The position numbers and the translations under genes are program-made. Of a stretch of DNA of 20,901 nucleotides, positions 7,112 to 13,995 are shown piece by piece. Numbering within the stretch: position 1 is the stretch's first letter; the number at the start of each line of letters is the position of its first letter. The notes below the pieces were generated by a model, which ran no database searches, was not told the origin of the DNA, and saw only the letters and a program-made list of their open reading frames with translations. The DNA comes from Solirubrobacteraceae bacterium (GTDB lineage Bacteria > Actinomycetota > Thermoleophilia > Solirubrobacterales > Solirubrobacteraceae), in NCBI GenBank assembly GCA_025935735.1, contig JAICUS010000028.1, positions 1 through 20,901 of the forward strand, in the 5' to 3' direction.

Positions 7112-9013
7112 TCAGAGCGGCAGCCGGACGTGGATGCGGGTGCCGCGCTGCGGTGGGCTGTCGATGTCCAGCCGGCCGCCCAGCGCCTCGACGCGGTCCG
7201 CCAGCCCGCTCAGGCCCGAGCCCTGCCGCGGGTCGGCGCCGCCCGCGCCGTCGTCGGCCACCTCGACGACGAGCGCGCCGTCGTCGGTCTGCAAGGTGAC
7301 ACCGGCGGACGTGGCGCGCGCGTACTTGGCCACGTTGGTCAGCGCCTCCGAGACGACGAAGTAGGCCGCGGCCTGGACGGCCTCCGACGGCTGGGAGGCC
7401 ACGTCGATCGCCAGGTCGACCGGCAGCGGGGCGCGATCGCAGATCGACCGCAGCGCGACCTCGAGCCCGTGGTCGCTGAGGACCGCCGGGTGCAGGCCGC
7501 GGGCGAGCTCGCGCAGCTCGGCCAGCGCCTGCTCGAGCTCCCGCGACGCGAGGTCGAGCTCGCGCCGGGCGCGCTCCGGAGCGCCGGCGACGTGGCGGCC
7601 CGCCAGCCGCAGCAGCAGCGCCAGCGACACCAGGCGCTGCTGCGCGCCGTCGTGCAGGTCGCGCTCCAGCCGCCGGCGCTCGGCGACGCCCGCGCTGACC
7701 AGCCGGGCGCGGGAGGCCGCGAGCTGGTCGCGCGCCTCGGCGTTGGCCAGCGCCTGCGCGGCGAGCTCGGCGAACTCCCGCAGCCGGTCCTCCGCGCCGG
7801 CCGGGAACGGCGCCGCGGCGCGCAGGATCAGCGCGCCCCACAGCTCCCCGTCGAGCACGATCGGCGCGCCGATGGCGGCGCTGAACTCCAGCTCCCGGAG
7901 CGCCTCGGCCAGCCGGCCCTCCCCGGGCACGAAGGCGTCGACGCGCATCGGGCGCCCGCTGCGGCGGATCTGCGGCGCGGCGGTGTCGCTGTCCAGCGGC
8001 AGCGTCGCCCCGACGGGGAGGTTGGCGGCGCCGGGCTCGCTCCACGCGCCGATCACCAGCTCGCTGCCGGCCTGGTAGCGGATGGTGTTCGCGGTCTCGG
8101 CGCCGAAGAGCCGCGCCACCTCCTCGGTCACCGCGGCCAGCACCGCCGCCTGGTCGGCGCCCTGCGCCACCAGCGTCGCCACCCGCCGCAGCGCGGCCTG
8201 CTCGTCGGCGAACAGCCGCAGGCGGTCGGCGGCGGCGTGCGCCTCGGTGAGGTCCCGGATGAACCCCGTGAACACGGGCGGCCCGGCCACCTCGAGGCGC
8301 CGGACGGCCACTTCGACGGGGAACTCGCTGCCGTCCGCGCGCAGGGCCGACAGCTCCAGGGGATGCCCGAGCACGCGCTCGTCGCCGTGGGCGATGTAGT
8401 TCTCCAGCCCGCGCCGGTGCCCCTCCCGCAGCGACGGCGGGATGATCGCCTCGGCCAGCTCGCGGCCGACGAGCTCGTCCGCGGAATGCCCGAACATGGC
8501 CTCGGCCGCGGGGTTGACGGCGATGATCGTCCCGTCGGCGTCCATCCCGACGACCGCGTCGAACGCCGCGTTGAGCGTCGCCCGCAGCCGCGCGTCGCTG
8601 CGGCGCAGCGCCGACTCGGTGGCCGACCGCTCCAGCGCCCGGCCGATCAGCAGGCCCAGCGAGGCGAGCGTCGTGTCCAGCTCGGGGTCCGGCTCGTCCG
8701 CGGCGGGGCCGGCCAGCTCGAGCACGCCGATCGTGCCCTGCCGGGCCAGCAGCGGGACGCACACGGCGCCGTCGCGCTCCCAAGCCGGGCGCCCGCCGGC
8801 GACCGCGCGCGCCGCCAGCTCAGGCCGGCCGCCGGCGCCGTGCGTGCACGCCAGCTCCCCGCCGGGAGTCGGCTCCCAGACGGCGCCCGCCGGCCAGCCC
8901 AGCGCGTCGGTCACCGCGGCCAGGGCCGCAACGAGCGCCGCCTCGGGCGTGGCGCTGCGGACGAGCGCGTCGAGCACGGCGCGCTGGGCGTGCAGGAGCG
9001 CGGAGAGGTTCAC
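7112..9013 (-). CDS. Sensor histidine kinase, GAF-PAS-GAF-HisKA_3-HATPase (NarL/DesK type)
   Basis: This 633-aa, probably cytoplasmic sensor kinase shows no transmembrane segment. Domains in order are a GAF-like domain (about 10-128), a PAS domain (about 141-258, with VVGMDADGTIIAVNPAAEAMFG), a second GAF (about 276-427), a HisKA_3 dimerisation domain (about 444-510) with phosphoacceptor H454 in ERDLHDGAQQR, and a HATPase_c domain with N box SEALTNVAKYA (N560) and G box VADDGAGG. The HDGAQQR signature marks the family that phosphorylates LuxR/NarL-type response regulators, but none is encoded nearby, so it is an orphan here. GTG at 9013 overlaps the upstream 73-aa gene by 4 bp (GTGA). The stimulus is unknown; GAF and PAS domains can bind small aromatic molecules, heme or flavin, and I cannot choose among these. 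Confidence 0.93.
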   Translation of the reverse strand: MNLSALLHAQRAVLDALVRSATPEAALVAALAAVTDALGWPAGAVWEPTPGGELACTHGAGGRPELAARAVAGGRPAWERDGAVCVPLLARQGTIGVLELAGPAADEPDPELDTTLASLGLLIGRALERSATESALRRSDARLRATLNAAFDAVVGMDADGTIIAVNPAAEAMFGHSADELVGRELAEAIIPPSLREGHRRGLENYIAHGDERVLGHPLELSALRADGSEFPVEVAVRRLEVAGPPVFTGFIRDLTEAHAAADRLRLFADEQAALRRVATLVAQGADQAAVLAAVTEEVARLFGAETANTIRYQAGSELVIGAWSEPGAANLPVGATLPLDSDTAAPQIRRSGRPMRVDAFVPGEGRLAEALRELEFSAAIGAPIVLDGELWGALILRAAAPFPAGAEDRLREFAELAAQALANAEARDQLAASRARLVSAGVAERRRLERDLHDGAQQRLVSLALLLRLAGRHVAGAPERARRELDLASRELEQALAELRELARGLHPAVLSDHGLEVALRSICDRAPLPVDLAIDVASQPSEAVQAAAYFVVSEALTNVAKYARATSAGVTLQTDDGALVVEVADDGAGGADPRQGSGLSGLADRVEALGGRLDIDSPPQRGTRIHVRLPL

Positions 9014-9231
9014 GCCCCTTCCATGCTCGCGTCGTCAGTCGCCGGCACGCGCTGCGGGCCGACCGATTCGAAGTTCGCGGTCTCGTGGATCGCGCCCGTG
9101 CGGCGGAAGCGCAGGTCGATGCGTCCCAGCCCGTCCAGGGTCGCCCGCAGCCGGCCGGTGCGCAGGTCACGCGGCGCGGCCAGCGGCCGCGCGGGCGCGA
9201 CGGCCGGGGCGGCGACGAGCGTGCGCGTCAT
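9010..9231 (-). CDS. 73-aa protein, truncated paralogue of the secreted protein at 6258-7097
   Basis: Residues about 22-49 (DLRTGRLRATLDGLGRIDLR and on to TGAIH) match the segment NLRSGRLKGDLGRFGSIDLR and on to TGAIH of the 279-aa secreted protein, with DNA similarity in the same frame. The N-terminus (MTRTLVAAPAVAPARPLAAP) is Ala/Pro-rich but a poor signal peptide. The C-terminus ends in about 24 unrelated residues. Its TGA overlaps the GTG of the histidine kinase (GTGA), and its ATG is 10 bp after the stop of the DUF190 gene, so it lies in the operon and may be translated to drive kinase translation. It is either a small functional protein or the stub left when a longer paralogue lost its middle and end. 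Function is unknown. Confidence 0.6.
   Translation of the reverse strand: MTRTLVAAPAVAPARPLAAPRDLRTGRLRATLDGLGRIDLRFRRTGAIHETANFESVGPQRVPATDDASMEGA
9085..9122 (-). repeat. Duplicated 38-bp segment, copy 2 (inside the 73-aa gene)
   Basis: This is the partner of the segment at 6789-6826 (36 of 38 bases identical by eye, same orientation). The two copies flank the histidine kinase gene, so recombination between them would delete it. Confidence 0.85.
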
Positions 9232-9241
9232 GGCGGCAACG

Positions 9242-10315
9242 CTATCCGAGCGCGAGGCGCAGGCCGCCGCGCTCGCCGCCGGCGTGGCGGGCGCTGAGCG
9301 CGGGCACGAGCTCGCTGGTCACCAGCCCGCGGTGGGGCGTGAGCTCGTCGGCGATGGCGAACGACTCGGCGATCCGCTCCGGCGTGTCGACGATCACGGT
9401 GACCACGGGGACGTGGCGGCGCAGGCGCAGCAGCCGGTCGCCGTGCGGCGGGTGGTCGCCGTGGAAGCCCCAGATGCCGCGCAGCGACGTCGCCCCGGCC
9501 GCGCCCGCGCGCCGCAGCCGGCGGATCAGCTCGACGTGCTGGGCGACGCCGCCGACCGTCGTCTGCTCGGAGCCGTAGACCATCAGCTTCTGCCAGATCG
9601 CCAGCCCGTGCTCGTCGGTGCCGGCCAGCCCGTGCGGCCGGGTGAGCAGCTCGCCGTCGCGCTTGCACACCTCGACGCGCTCGAGCGTGATCAGCGGCCG
9701 CGCCAGCAGCGCGCCGAGCTCCGGCAGCACCCGCGCCATCGCGCCGCCGGCGCCGACGGCGATGACCATCAGCGGCACGTCGGCGTTGCGAGCGAAGAAC
9801 GCCGCCCGCCGGCGCTCGCCGTGCGCGGTGCCGTCGACGCCGAGCAGGACGGTCGCGCCGGCGATCCCCCGGCGGTGCAGCAGGTCGCAGATCGCCGCGT
9901 GGGCGGGCGCGCCGGCGGCCCGCTCGCGGCGGCCGACGTAGACGGTCAGCTTCGTCGCCTCGTGCGGCCCCTCGGGCAGCGCCACCGGCTCCACCTCGCC
10001 GGTCAGCATCCGCGCCCGCTCGAGCGTCACCAGCCCCCCATGGCGCGCGATCGCCGTGGCCTCTCCCAGCAGCGCCTCGATGCGCTCCCGCGCGTCCACG
10101 GCCACCGAGACGAGCGGCAGGTCCTCGGAGAGCGTGAGCAGCCGGTCGGTGCGCAGGTGGTGCTTGAGCCCGAACCCCTGCGCGCCCCGCAGCAGCACGC
10201 TCGCGGCCACCTCGTGGCGCCCGTAGAGGTCCAGCAGCGCGTCGGCCGCGAACGCGTCGCCGCTGCGGTGGCGCTCACCGCCGTAGATCGTCAGCTTCAG
10301 GCAGTCATCGTTCAC
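9242..10315 (-). CDS. Protein with three tandem DUF190 (PII-like) domains
   Basis: This 357-aa protein is made of three repeats of the roughly 100-residue DUF190 (UPF0166) fold, at about 5-104, 120-217 and 240-340. Each repeat starts with a strand such as LKLTIYGGE, TKLTVYVGR or QKLMVYGSE, continues through a helix and a G-A-T/S-V/L-LRG/LGV turn, then LPLVSVAVD, VPLMVIAVG or VPVVTVIVD, and ends with LVTLERARM, LITLERVEV or LVTSELVPA. DUF190 proteins are usually a single domain related to PII signalling proteins, so a triple fusion could be an intramolecular trimer of the kind PII forms from three chains; that is inference. The start is GTG 10315, overlapping the stop of the SnoaL-like gene (GTGA). 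An upstream in-frame extension is Arg-rich and lacks the fold. The ligand is unknown. Confidence 0.88.
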   Translation of the reverse strand: MNDDCLKLTIYGGERHRSGDAFAADALLDLYGRHEVAASVLLRGAQGFGLKHHLRTDRLLTLSEDLPLVSVAVDARERIEALLGEATAIARHGGLVTLERARMLTGEVEPVALPEGPHEATKLTVYVGRRERAAGAPAHAAICDLLHRRGIAGATVLLGVDGTAHGERRRAAFFARNADVPLMVIAVGAGGAMARVLPELGALLARPLITLERVEVCKRDGELLTRPHGLAGTDEHGLAIWQKLMVYGSEQTTVGGVAQHVELIRRLRRAGAAGATSLRGIWGFHGDHPPHGDRLLRLRRHVPVVTVIVDTPERIAESFAIADELTPHRGLVTSELVPALSARHAGGERGGLRLALG

Positions 10316-10704
10316 TGCGACCAGAACTCGTCGAGCGCGTACTGGTCGGAGTAGTGGCCGCGCACCTCGGTGATGCGGCCGTCCTCGACGGTCATCAGCT
10401 GGCAGCCGGTGACGTCGAGCGTCAGCCCGCCGTGCTCGGCGGTGGCGCGCTGGACGGCCACGACGTAGCGCTCGCCCTCGGCCACGTCGAGCAGCTCGGC
10501 CCGGAACGTCCCGCCGGACAGCGGCCCGATCCGGGCGAAGAAGTTCTCGTGGATCTCCTCGACGCCGCGGTGCGCGCCGGCCATCGGACCCCGCCCGGGC
10601 AGGATCCAGACGGCGTCGGGGGCGAAGCAGGCCGCGGCCGCCGCCACGTCCCCCGCATTGATCGCCGCGTACATCCGCTTCACCACGTCGGCTCGCTCGT
10701 TCAT
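10312..10704 (-). CDS. SnoaL-like / NTF2-like protein
   Basis: This 130-aa protein starts MNERADVVKRMYAAINAGDV and has the SnoaL-like pattern: helix with NAGDVAAAAACFAPDAVW, then GVEEIHENFFARI, alternating strands (FRAELLDVAEGERYVVAV) and the late VEDGRITEVRGHYSDQYALDEFW. These cone-fold proteins act as small-molecule isomerases, cyclases or hydrolases, or bind ligands; no catalytic residue can be assigned with confidence. I chose ATG 10704; an in-frame ATG three codons upstream (10713) is possible and neither has a strong ribosome site. It lies 26 bp after the exporter gene, and its stop overlaps the start of the DUF190 gene by 4 bp, so it sits inside the same operon. Confidence 0.85.
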   Translation of the reverse strand: MNERADVVKRMYAAINAGDVAAAAACFAPDAVWILPGRGPMAGAHRGVEEIHENFFARIGPLSGGTFRAELLDVAEGERYVVAVQRATAEHGGLTLDVTGCQLMTVEDGRITEVRGHYSDQYALDEFWSQ

Positions 10705-10730
10705 GTGGCACATGATGCCCCGCACCGTGC

Positions 10731-12146
10731 TCACACGTCCGCGTCCATGATCGCCGTGTTGGGCAGCGCCAGGACGAGCAGCGCGCACAGCGCGTAGGCG
10801 CCGATCACCAGCGGCAGCGCGGCGGTGAACGCCGAGGTCAGGGTCGGGCCGGTGACGTGGGCGAAGAACAGCGTTCCGGCCGCGGCCACGCCGACCGCGC
10901 CGCCGAACTGCTGCGCGGTGCCGAACACGCCCGACGCCTCGCCGGCCTCGTCGCGGCCGACGGCCGAGAGGACGACGTTGACCAGCGGGATGACCAGGAA
11001 CCCGAGCCCCGCGCCGGCCACGAGCAGCCAGGGGACCAGCGTCCAGGTGCCGACCGGCGTGGCCGAGTGGCGGGCGACGAGGTCCAGCGCGACGGACGAG
11101 CCGGCCAGCAGCACGCCGCCGAAGCACAGCACGAGCCGGCCGAGCTTGGGCGCCAGCGACACGGCCGGCGCGACCGCGATGAACGAGCCCGCGCAGAACG
11201 CCAGCATCGTCAGCCCCGCGTGCGTGGGGGAGAAGCCCTGCCCGGCCTGCAGCCACAGCGCGAAGCAGAGCGCGAAGCCCTCCATCGCCGCCGAGAACAG
11301 CGCCTGGACGAGCACGCCCGCGCTGAACGCCGGGACCGTGAACAGCCGCGTCGGGATCAACGGCGCCGCGCGGCCCGCGTCGGTGCGGCCGAGCACGAAC
11401 AGCCCCGCCACGCCCAGCGCGATGACCGCGAACACCCAGGCCGGCCAGCCGAGCCGGCGCCCCTCCAGCAGCGGCGCGACGATCGCCGCCAGCGAGCCGA
11501 GCAGGATCAGCGTGCCGGCCAGGCTCGGCCGCTTCGCCGTACGCGAGCGCGTCTCCGGCACCAGCGCCAGCGTCGCCGGGACCAGCAGCGCGGCCACGGG
11601 GACGTTGATGTAGAAGATCGAGCGCCAGCCCAGGCCGTCGGTCAGCAGGCCACCGGCGACCACGCCGATCGCCGCGGCGAAGCCGCCCATCGCGCCGTAC
11701 ATGCCGAACGCGGCGCCGCGCTCCTCGCCCTCGAAGACCTCGCGGAACGTGGCCAGCACCTGGGGCATGAGCATCGCCGCCGCCGCGCCCTCGGCGGCCC
11801 GGGCGGCGATCAGCACGCCCGGGGAGCCCGCCAGCGCGCACACGGCGGACGCGGCGCCGAACGTCACCACGCCGGCCAGGAACAGCCGCCGGCGCCCCAG
11901 CAGGTCGCCGAGCCGCCCGGCCACGAGCAGGAACGCGGCGAACGGCAGCAGGTAGGCGGAGACGATCCACGCGACCTGGGTGGCCGAGGCCCCGAGGTCG
12001 GCGCGGATGCTGGGCAGCGCGACATTGACGATCGTCGCGTCGATCATGTCCATCAGGGCGGCGACGATCATCACCGCCGCGGCGATCCAGCGCCGCGGGT
12101 AGGCGTGAGCGCGCGGCGCGGGCAGCGCCGCCTCGAGTTGCGACAT
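10731..12146 (-). CDS. MFS drug exporter, DHA2 (14-TMS, EmrB/QacA-like) family
   Basis: This 471-aa membrane protein has about 14 hydrophobic segments. The first helix carries MDMIDATIVNVALPSIRADL, the DHA2 signature, followed by the A-type motif GRLGDLLGRRRLFLAG between helices 2 and 3, and the antiporter-type motif GAMGGFAAAIGVVAGGLL with GWRSIFYINVPVA. Such proteins expel hydrophobic or aromatic compounds in exchange for protons across the cytoplasmic membrane. The ATG at 12146 is preceded by AAGGGA. It is divergent from a MarR-type regulator, a classic pairing in which a small aromatic ligand releases repression. It is the first gene of the minus-strand operon reaching to 6258. The substrate is not identifiable from sequence, though aromatic acids would fit the surroundings. 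Confidence 0.93.
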   Translation of the reverse strand: MSQLEAALPAPRAHAYPRRWIAAAVMIVAALMDMIDATIVNVALPSIRADLGASATQVAWIVSAYLLPFAAFLLVAGRLGDLLGRRRLFLAGVVTFGAASAVCALAGSPGVLIAARAAEGAAAAMLMPQVLATFREVFEGEERGAAFGMYGAMGGFAAAIGVVAGGLLTDGLGWRSIFYINVPVAALLVPATLALVPETRSRTAKRPSLAGTLILLGSLAAIVAPLLEGRRLGWPAWVFAVIALGVAGLFVLGRTDAGRAAPLIPTRLFTVPAFSAGVLVQALFSAAMEGFALCFALWLQAGQGFSPTHAGLTMLAFCAGSFIAVAPAVSLAPKLGRLVLCFGGVLLAGSSVALDLVARHSATPVGTWTLVPWLLVAGAGLGFLVIPLVNVVLSAVGRDEAGEASGVFGTAQQFGGAVGVAAAGTLFFAHVTGPTLTSAFTAALPLVIGAYALCALLVLALPNTAIMDADV

Positions 12147-12161
12147 GGAGAGGTCCCTTCA

Positions 12162-12185
12162 GCTAGAGTGTCTAGCGAGCGCTAG
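12162..12185. promoter_or_regulatory. Two overlapping palindromes, likely MarR-type operator between exporter and regulator
   Basis: GCTAGA-GTG-TCTAGC (12162-12176) and CTAGCG-AG-CGCTAG (12172-12185) are each perfect inverted repeats with 6-bp arms, overlapping by 5 bp. They lie in the 79-bp gap between the divergent exporter (start 12146) and regulator (start 12226). On the minus strand GATACT (12189-12184) resembles a -10 box just upstream of the palindromes, so a bound repressor would block exporter transcription. A further CTAGAG half-site is at 12233-12238, at the start of the regulator gene. That the MarR protein binds here is inference from arrangement. Confidence 0.6.
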
Positions 12186-12225
12186 TATCTTGATTCGACG
12201 AGAGATTAGCGCAGGAAAGAATCTC

Positions 12226-12651
12226 GTGTCAACTAGAGACATTCACCACCGCATCCAGGACGCGCTCGTCCGGACGATCGCGAACGTGGTCGTGTTCAAC
12301 TCGCAGGTGGCCGACCAGCTGGGCCTCGGCGTCAGCGACATGCAGTTCATGAGCTACCTGCAGCAGGAGGGAGCGTTGTCTCCCGGGCGGCTCGCCGAGC
12401 TGTCGGGGCTCAAGAGCGGGAGCGTGACCGGCGTGATCGACCGGCTCGAGCAGGCGGGCTGGGTACACCGCGAGCGCGACGAATCCGACCGCCGCAAGGT
12501 CCGCGTCGTGCTCAACGAGGAGCGCCTCAACGCCGCGGAGAGCCCGTACGCCGGCCAGGCGGCGAACCTGCGGCGGGTGCTGGACACGTTCGACCCGCTC
12601 GAGCTGGACACGATCGCCCGCTTCCTCGAGCGGCTCAATCAGCCCATGTAG
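12226..12651 (+). CDS. MarR family transcriptional regulator
   Basis: This 141-aa winged helix-turn-helix protein has an N-terminal dimerisation helix (IHHRIQDALVRTIANVVVF), the DNA-binding region LSPGRLAELSGLKSGSVTGV followed by IDRLEQAGWVHRERD, and the wing with the family-typical ESDRRKVRVVL. A C-terminal helix completes the dimer interface. MarR proteins usually repress a divergent exporter and themselves and let go of DNA when they bind phenolic or aromatic carboxylate ligands. GTG 12226 is chosen because AGGAAAG lies about 7 nt upstream and the translation then begins at the dimerisation helix; an earlier in-frame start at 12145 would overlap the exporter start. Its 3' end overlaps the convergent gamma-carbonic-anhydrase-like gene by 13 bp. 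Confidence 0.92.
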   Translation: MSTRDIHHRIQDALVRTIANVVVFNSQVADQLGLGVSDMQFMSYLQQEGALSPGRLAELSGLKSGSVTGVIDRLEQAGWVHRERDESDRRKVRVVLNEERLNAAESPYAGQAANLRRVLDTFDPLELDTIARFLERLNQPM

Positions 12652-13151
12652 CGCAGCCGCTTCTCCTGGTACTCGAGCGCCGCCGTCTCCACCCAGTGCT
12701 GCGAGCTGCCGGCCAGCGCCTTCTTGACCGCGGCGGGCACGCCGGCCGCCAGCATCCCGGCCGGGATCTCCACGCCCTCGCCGACCACCGCGCCGGCCGC
12801 CACCAGCGCCCGGGCGCCCACCCGCGCGCGCTGGAGCACGATCGCGCCCATGCCGATCAGCGCGCCGTCCTCGATCACGCAGCCCTCGAGCATCGCCATG
12901 TGGCCGACGGTGACGTCGGCCCCGATGACCGTGGGCAGGTCCTCGGCGCAGTGGATGACGCAGTTGTCCTGGACACAGGAGCCGCGCCCGACCCGGATTC
13001 CGCCCGAGTTGTCGCCGCGCAGCACCGCGCCGAACCACACGCTCGCCGCCGCCTCCACCACGACGTCGCCGATCAGCACCGCGGTGGGGGCGATGTAGGC
13101 GTCCTCGGCGACCCGCGGCGCCTTCCCGTCGAGCTCGATCACCGTCGCCAT
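12639..13151 (-). CDS. Gamma-carbonic anhydrase / PaaY-like left-handed beta-helix protein
   Basis: This 170-aa hexapeptide-repeat protein has the gamma-class fold: repeats from about residue 18 to 135, then a C-terminal helix (WVETAALEYQEKRLRYMG). Family residues R45, D47 (VLRGDN) and Q61 (CVQDN) are present, as are metal ligands H67 (NCVIHC) and H84 (VGH). The third metal ligand, usually His in GHGAxLHGC, is Glu here (E89 in GHMAMLEGC), which is unusual. As last gene of the paa-like operon it corresponds to PaaY, a thioesterase-like accessory protein that rescues dead-end CoA esters in phenylacetate degradation; that role is inferred from context. It overlaps the upstream crotonase gene by 13 bp and the convergent MarR gene by 13 bp. 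Confidence 0.88.
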   Translation of the reverse strand: MATVIELDGKAPRVAEDAYIAPTAVLIGDVVVEAAASVWFGAVLRGDNSGGIRVGRGSCVQDNCVIHCAEDLPTVIGADVTVGHMAMLEGCVIEDGALIGMGAIVLQRARVGARALVAAGAVVGEGVEIPAGMLAAGVPAAVKKALAGSSQHWVETAALEYQEKRLRYMG

Positions 13152-13888
13152 CGCGCCTCCCTGTGCTCCTCGGTGCCGATCAGCAGGCTCTGGGCGAGGC
13201 CCTCGGCCACCATCCCGGACTCCAGGTCGACGTTGCCGGCCAGCCAGAGCAGCCGCTTGGCCGCGGCGTAGGCCTGGGGCGAGCGCTCGAGCGCCACCGC
13301 CAGCCGCGCGCGGGCGGCGTCCAGCAGCGCGCCGGCGGCGACCACCTCGGTGACCATGCCCAGCCGCAGCGCCTCGGCCGACGAGACCTCCTCGCCGCCC
13401 AGCAGCACGTCGCGCGCCCGCGCGAGCCCGATCAGCTTGACCAGCCGGGTCACGCCGCCGTGCGACGGGATGATCCCGAGCCGCCCCTCGCGATAGACGA
13501 AGCGCGCGCCCTCGGCCATCAGCCGCACGTCGCAGGCCAGCGCGAGCTGCGTGCCCGCGCCCGTGGCCACGCCGTTGATCGCCGCCACGGTCGGCTTCTC
13601 CAAGCGCTCGACCAGCGAGATCAGCGCCGTGAGCCGGTGCGAGTCGTGGCGGAACTCGCGCGGGTCCCAGTCGCGCTCGAAGCGCGCGCGGTCGCCGCCC
13701 GCGCTGAAGGCACTGCCCTCGCCGGTGAGGATCACCGCGCGCACGGCCGCGTCGTCGGCCGCCGCCTCGAAGGCGTCGCGCAGCGCGGCGGCCATCTCGC
13801 CGTCGATCGCGTTGCGCTTCTCGGGCCTTGCCAGCGTGACCGTGAGCACGCCGGCGTCGAGCTGCGACGTTACCGGCGCCGGATCCAC
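13139..13888 (-). CDS. Crotonase family protein (enoyl-CoA isomerase/hydratase, PaaG-like position)
   Basis: This 249-aa protein has the crotonase fold. Oxyanion-hole segments are FSAGGDRARF (about 61-70) and GVATGAGTQ (about 106-114). Only one of the two hydratase glutamates is kept: E134 in YREGRLGII, while the first is Gln (Q114 in AGTQLALACD), so double-bond isomerisation or another reaction may be more likely than hydration. The start is uncertain. I use GTG 13888, which overlaps the zinc-ribbon gene by 19 bp; the codon at the more natural start is GTA, and the next GTG would remove the first strand. Directly after the oxygenase genes, it sits where PaaG, which isomerises the ring-epoxide CoA to an oxepin, would be expected. 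The exact reaction is inference. Confidence 0.85.
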   Translation of the reverse strand: MDPAPVTSQLDAGVLTVTLARPEKRNAIDGEMAAALRDAFEAAADDAAVRAVILTGEGSAFSAGGDRARFERDWDPREFRHDSHRLTALISLVERLEKPTVAAINGVATGAGTQLALACDVRLMAEGARFVYREGRLGIIPSHGGVTRLVKLIGLARARDVLLGGEEVSSAEALRLGMVTEVVAAGALLDAARARLAVALERSPQAYAAAKRLLWLAGNVDLESGMVAEGLAQSLLIGTEEHREARWRR

Positions 13889-13995
13889 TCGAACGGGCTC
13901 CGGCAGTCCAGGCACATCCACTGCTCGGCCAGCAGCTGCGGCCCCCACTCGCCGATCCGCTCGACGTGGCGGGAGCCGCACCAGGGGCAGCTCAC
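13870..13995 (-). CDS. Stand-alone PaaD-type zinc ribbon, 41 aa
   Basis: This very short gene encodes VSCPWCGSRHVERIGEWGPQ and ends EQWMCLDCRSPFEWIRRR. Four cysteines in two CxxC knuckles (C3, C6, C28, C31) and the closing CxxCxxPFEW match the zinc beta-ribbon at the C-terminus of phenylacetate PaaD, where it follows the DUF59 domain in one chain of about 160 residues. Here the DUF59 half is a separate gene (15116-15418), so PaaD is split, with paaB- and paaC-like genes in between. GTG 13995 overlaps the PaaC stop by 4 bp (GTGA), and the stop is TAA 13870-13872. It probably helps iron loading or maturation of the oxygenase. The coupling and intact cysteines make it likely to be real despite its size. 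Confidence 0.82.
   Translation of the reverse strand: MSCPWCGSRHVERIGEWGPQLLAEQWMCLDCRSPFEWIRRR

Noticed and set aside
7007..10354. An 1115-codon open frame on the plus strand opposite the kinase and DUF190 genes
   Set aside because: It has the same shadow composition, no domain pattern, and is opposite genes with intact catalytic motifs and stop-start overlaps.
10857..12185. A 442-codon plus-strand frame opposite the MFS exporter
   Set aside because: The product is almost all Arg, Ala, Gln and Asp, and the exporter on the other strand shows real transmembrane helices and signature motifs.
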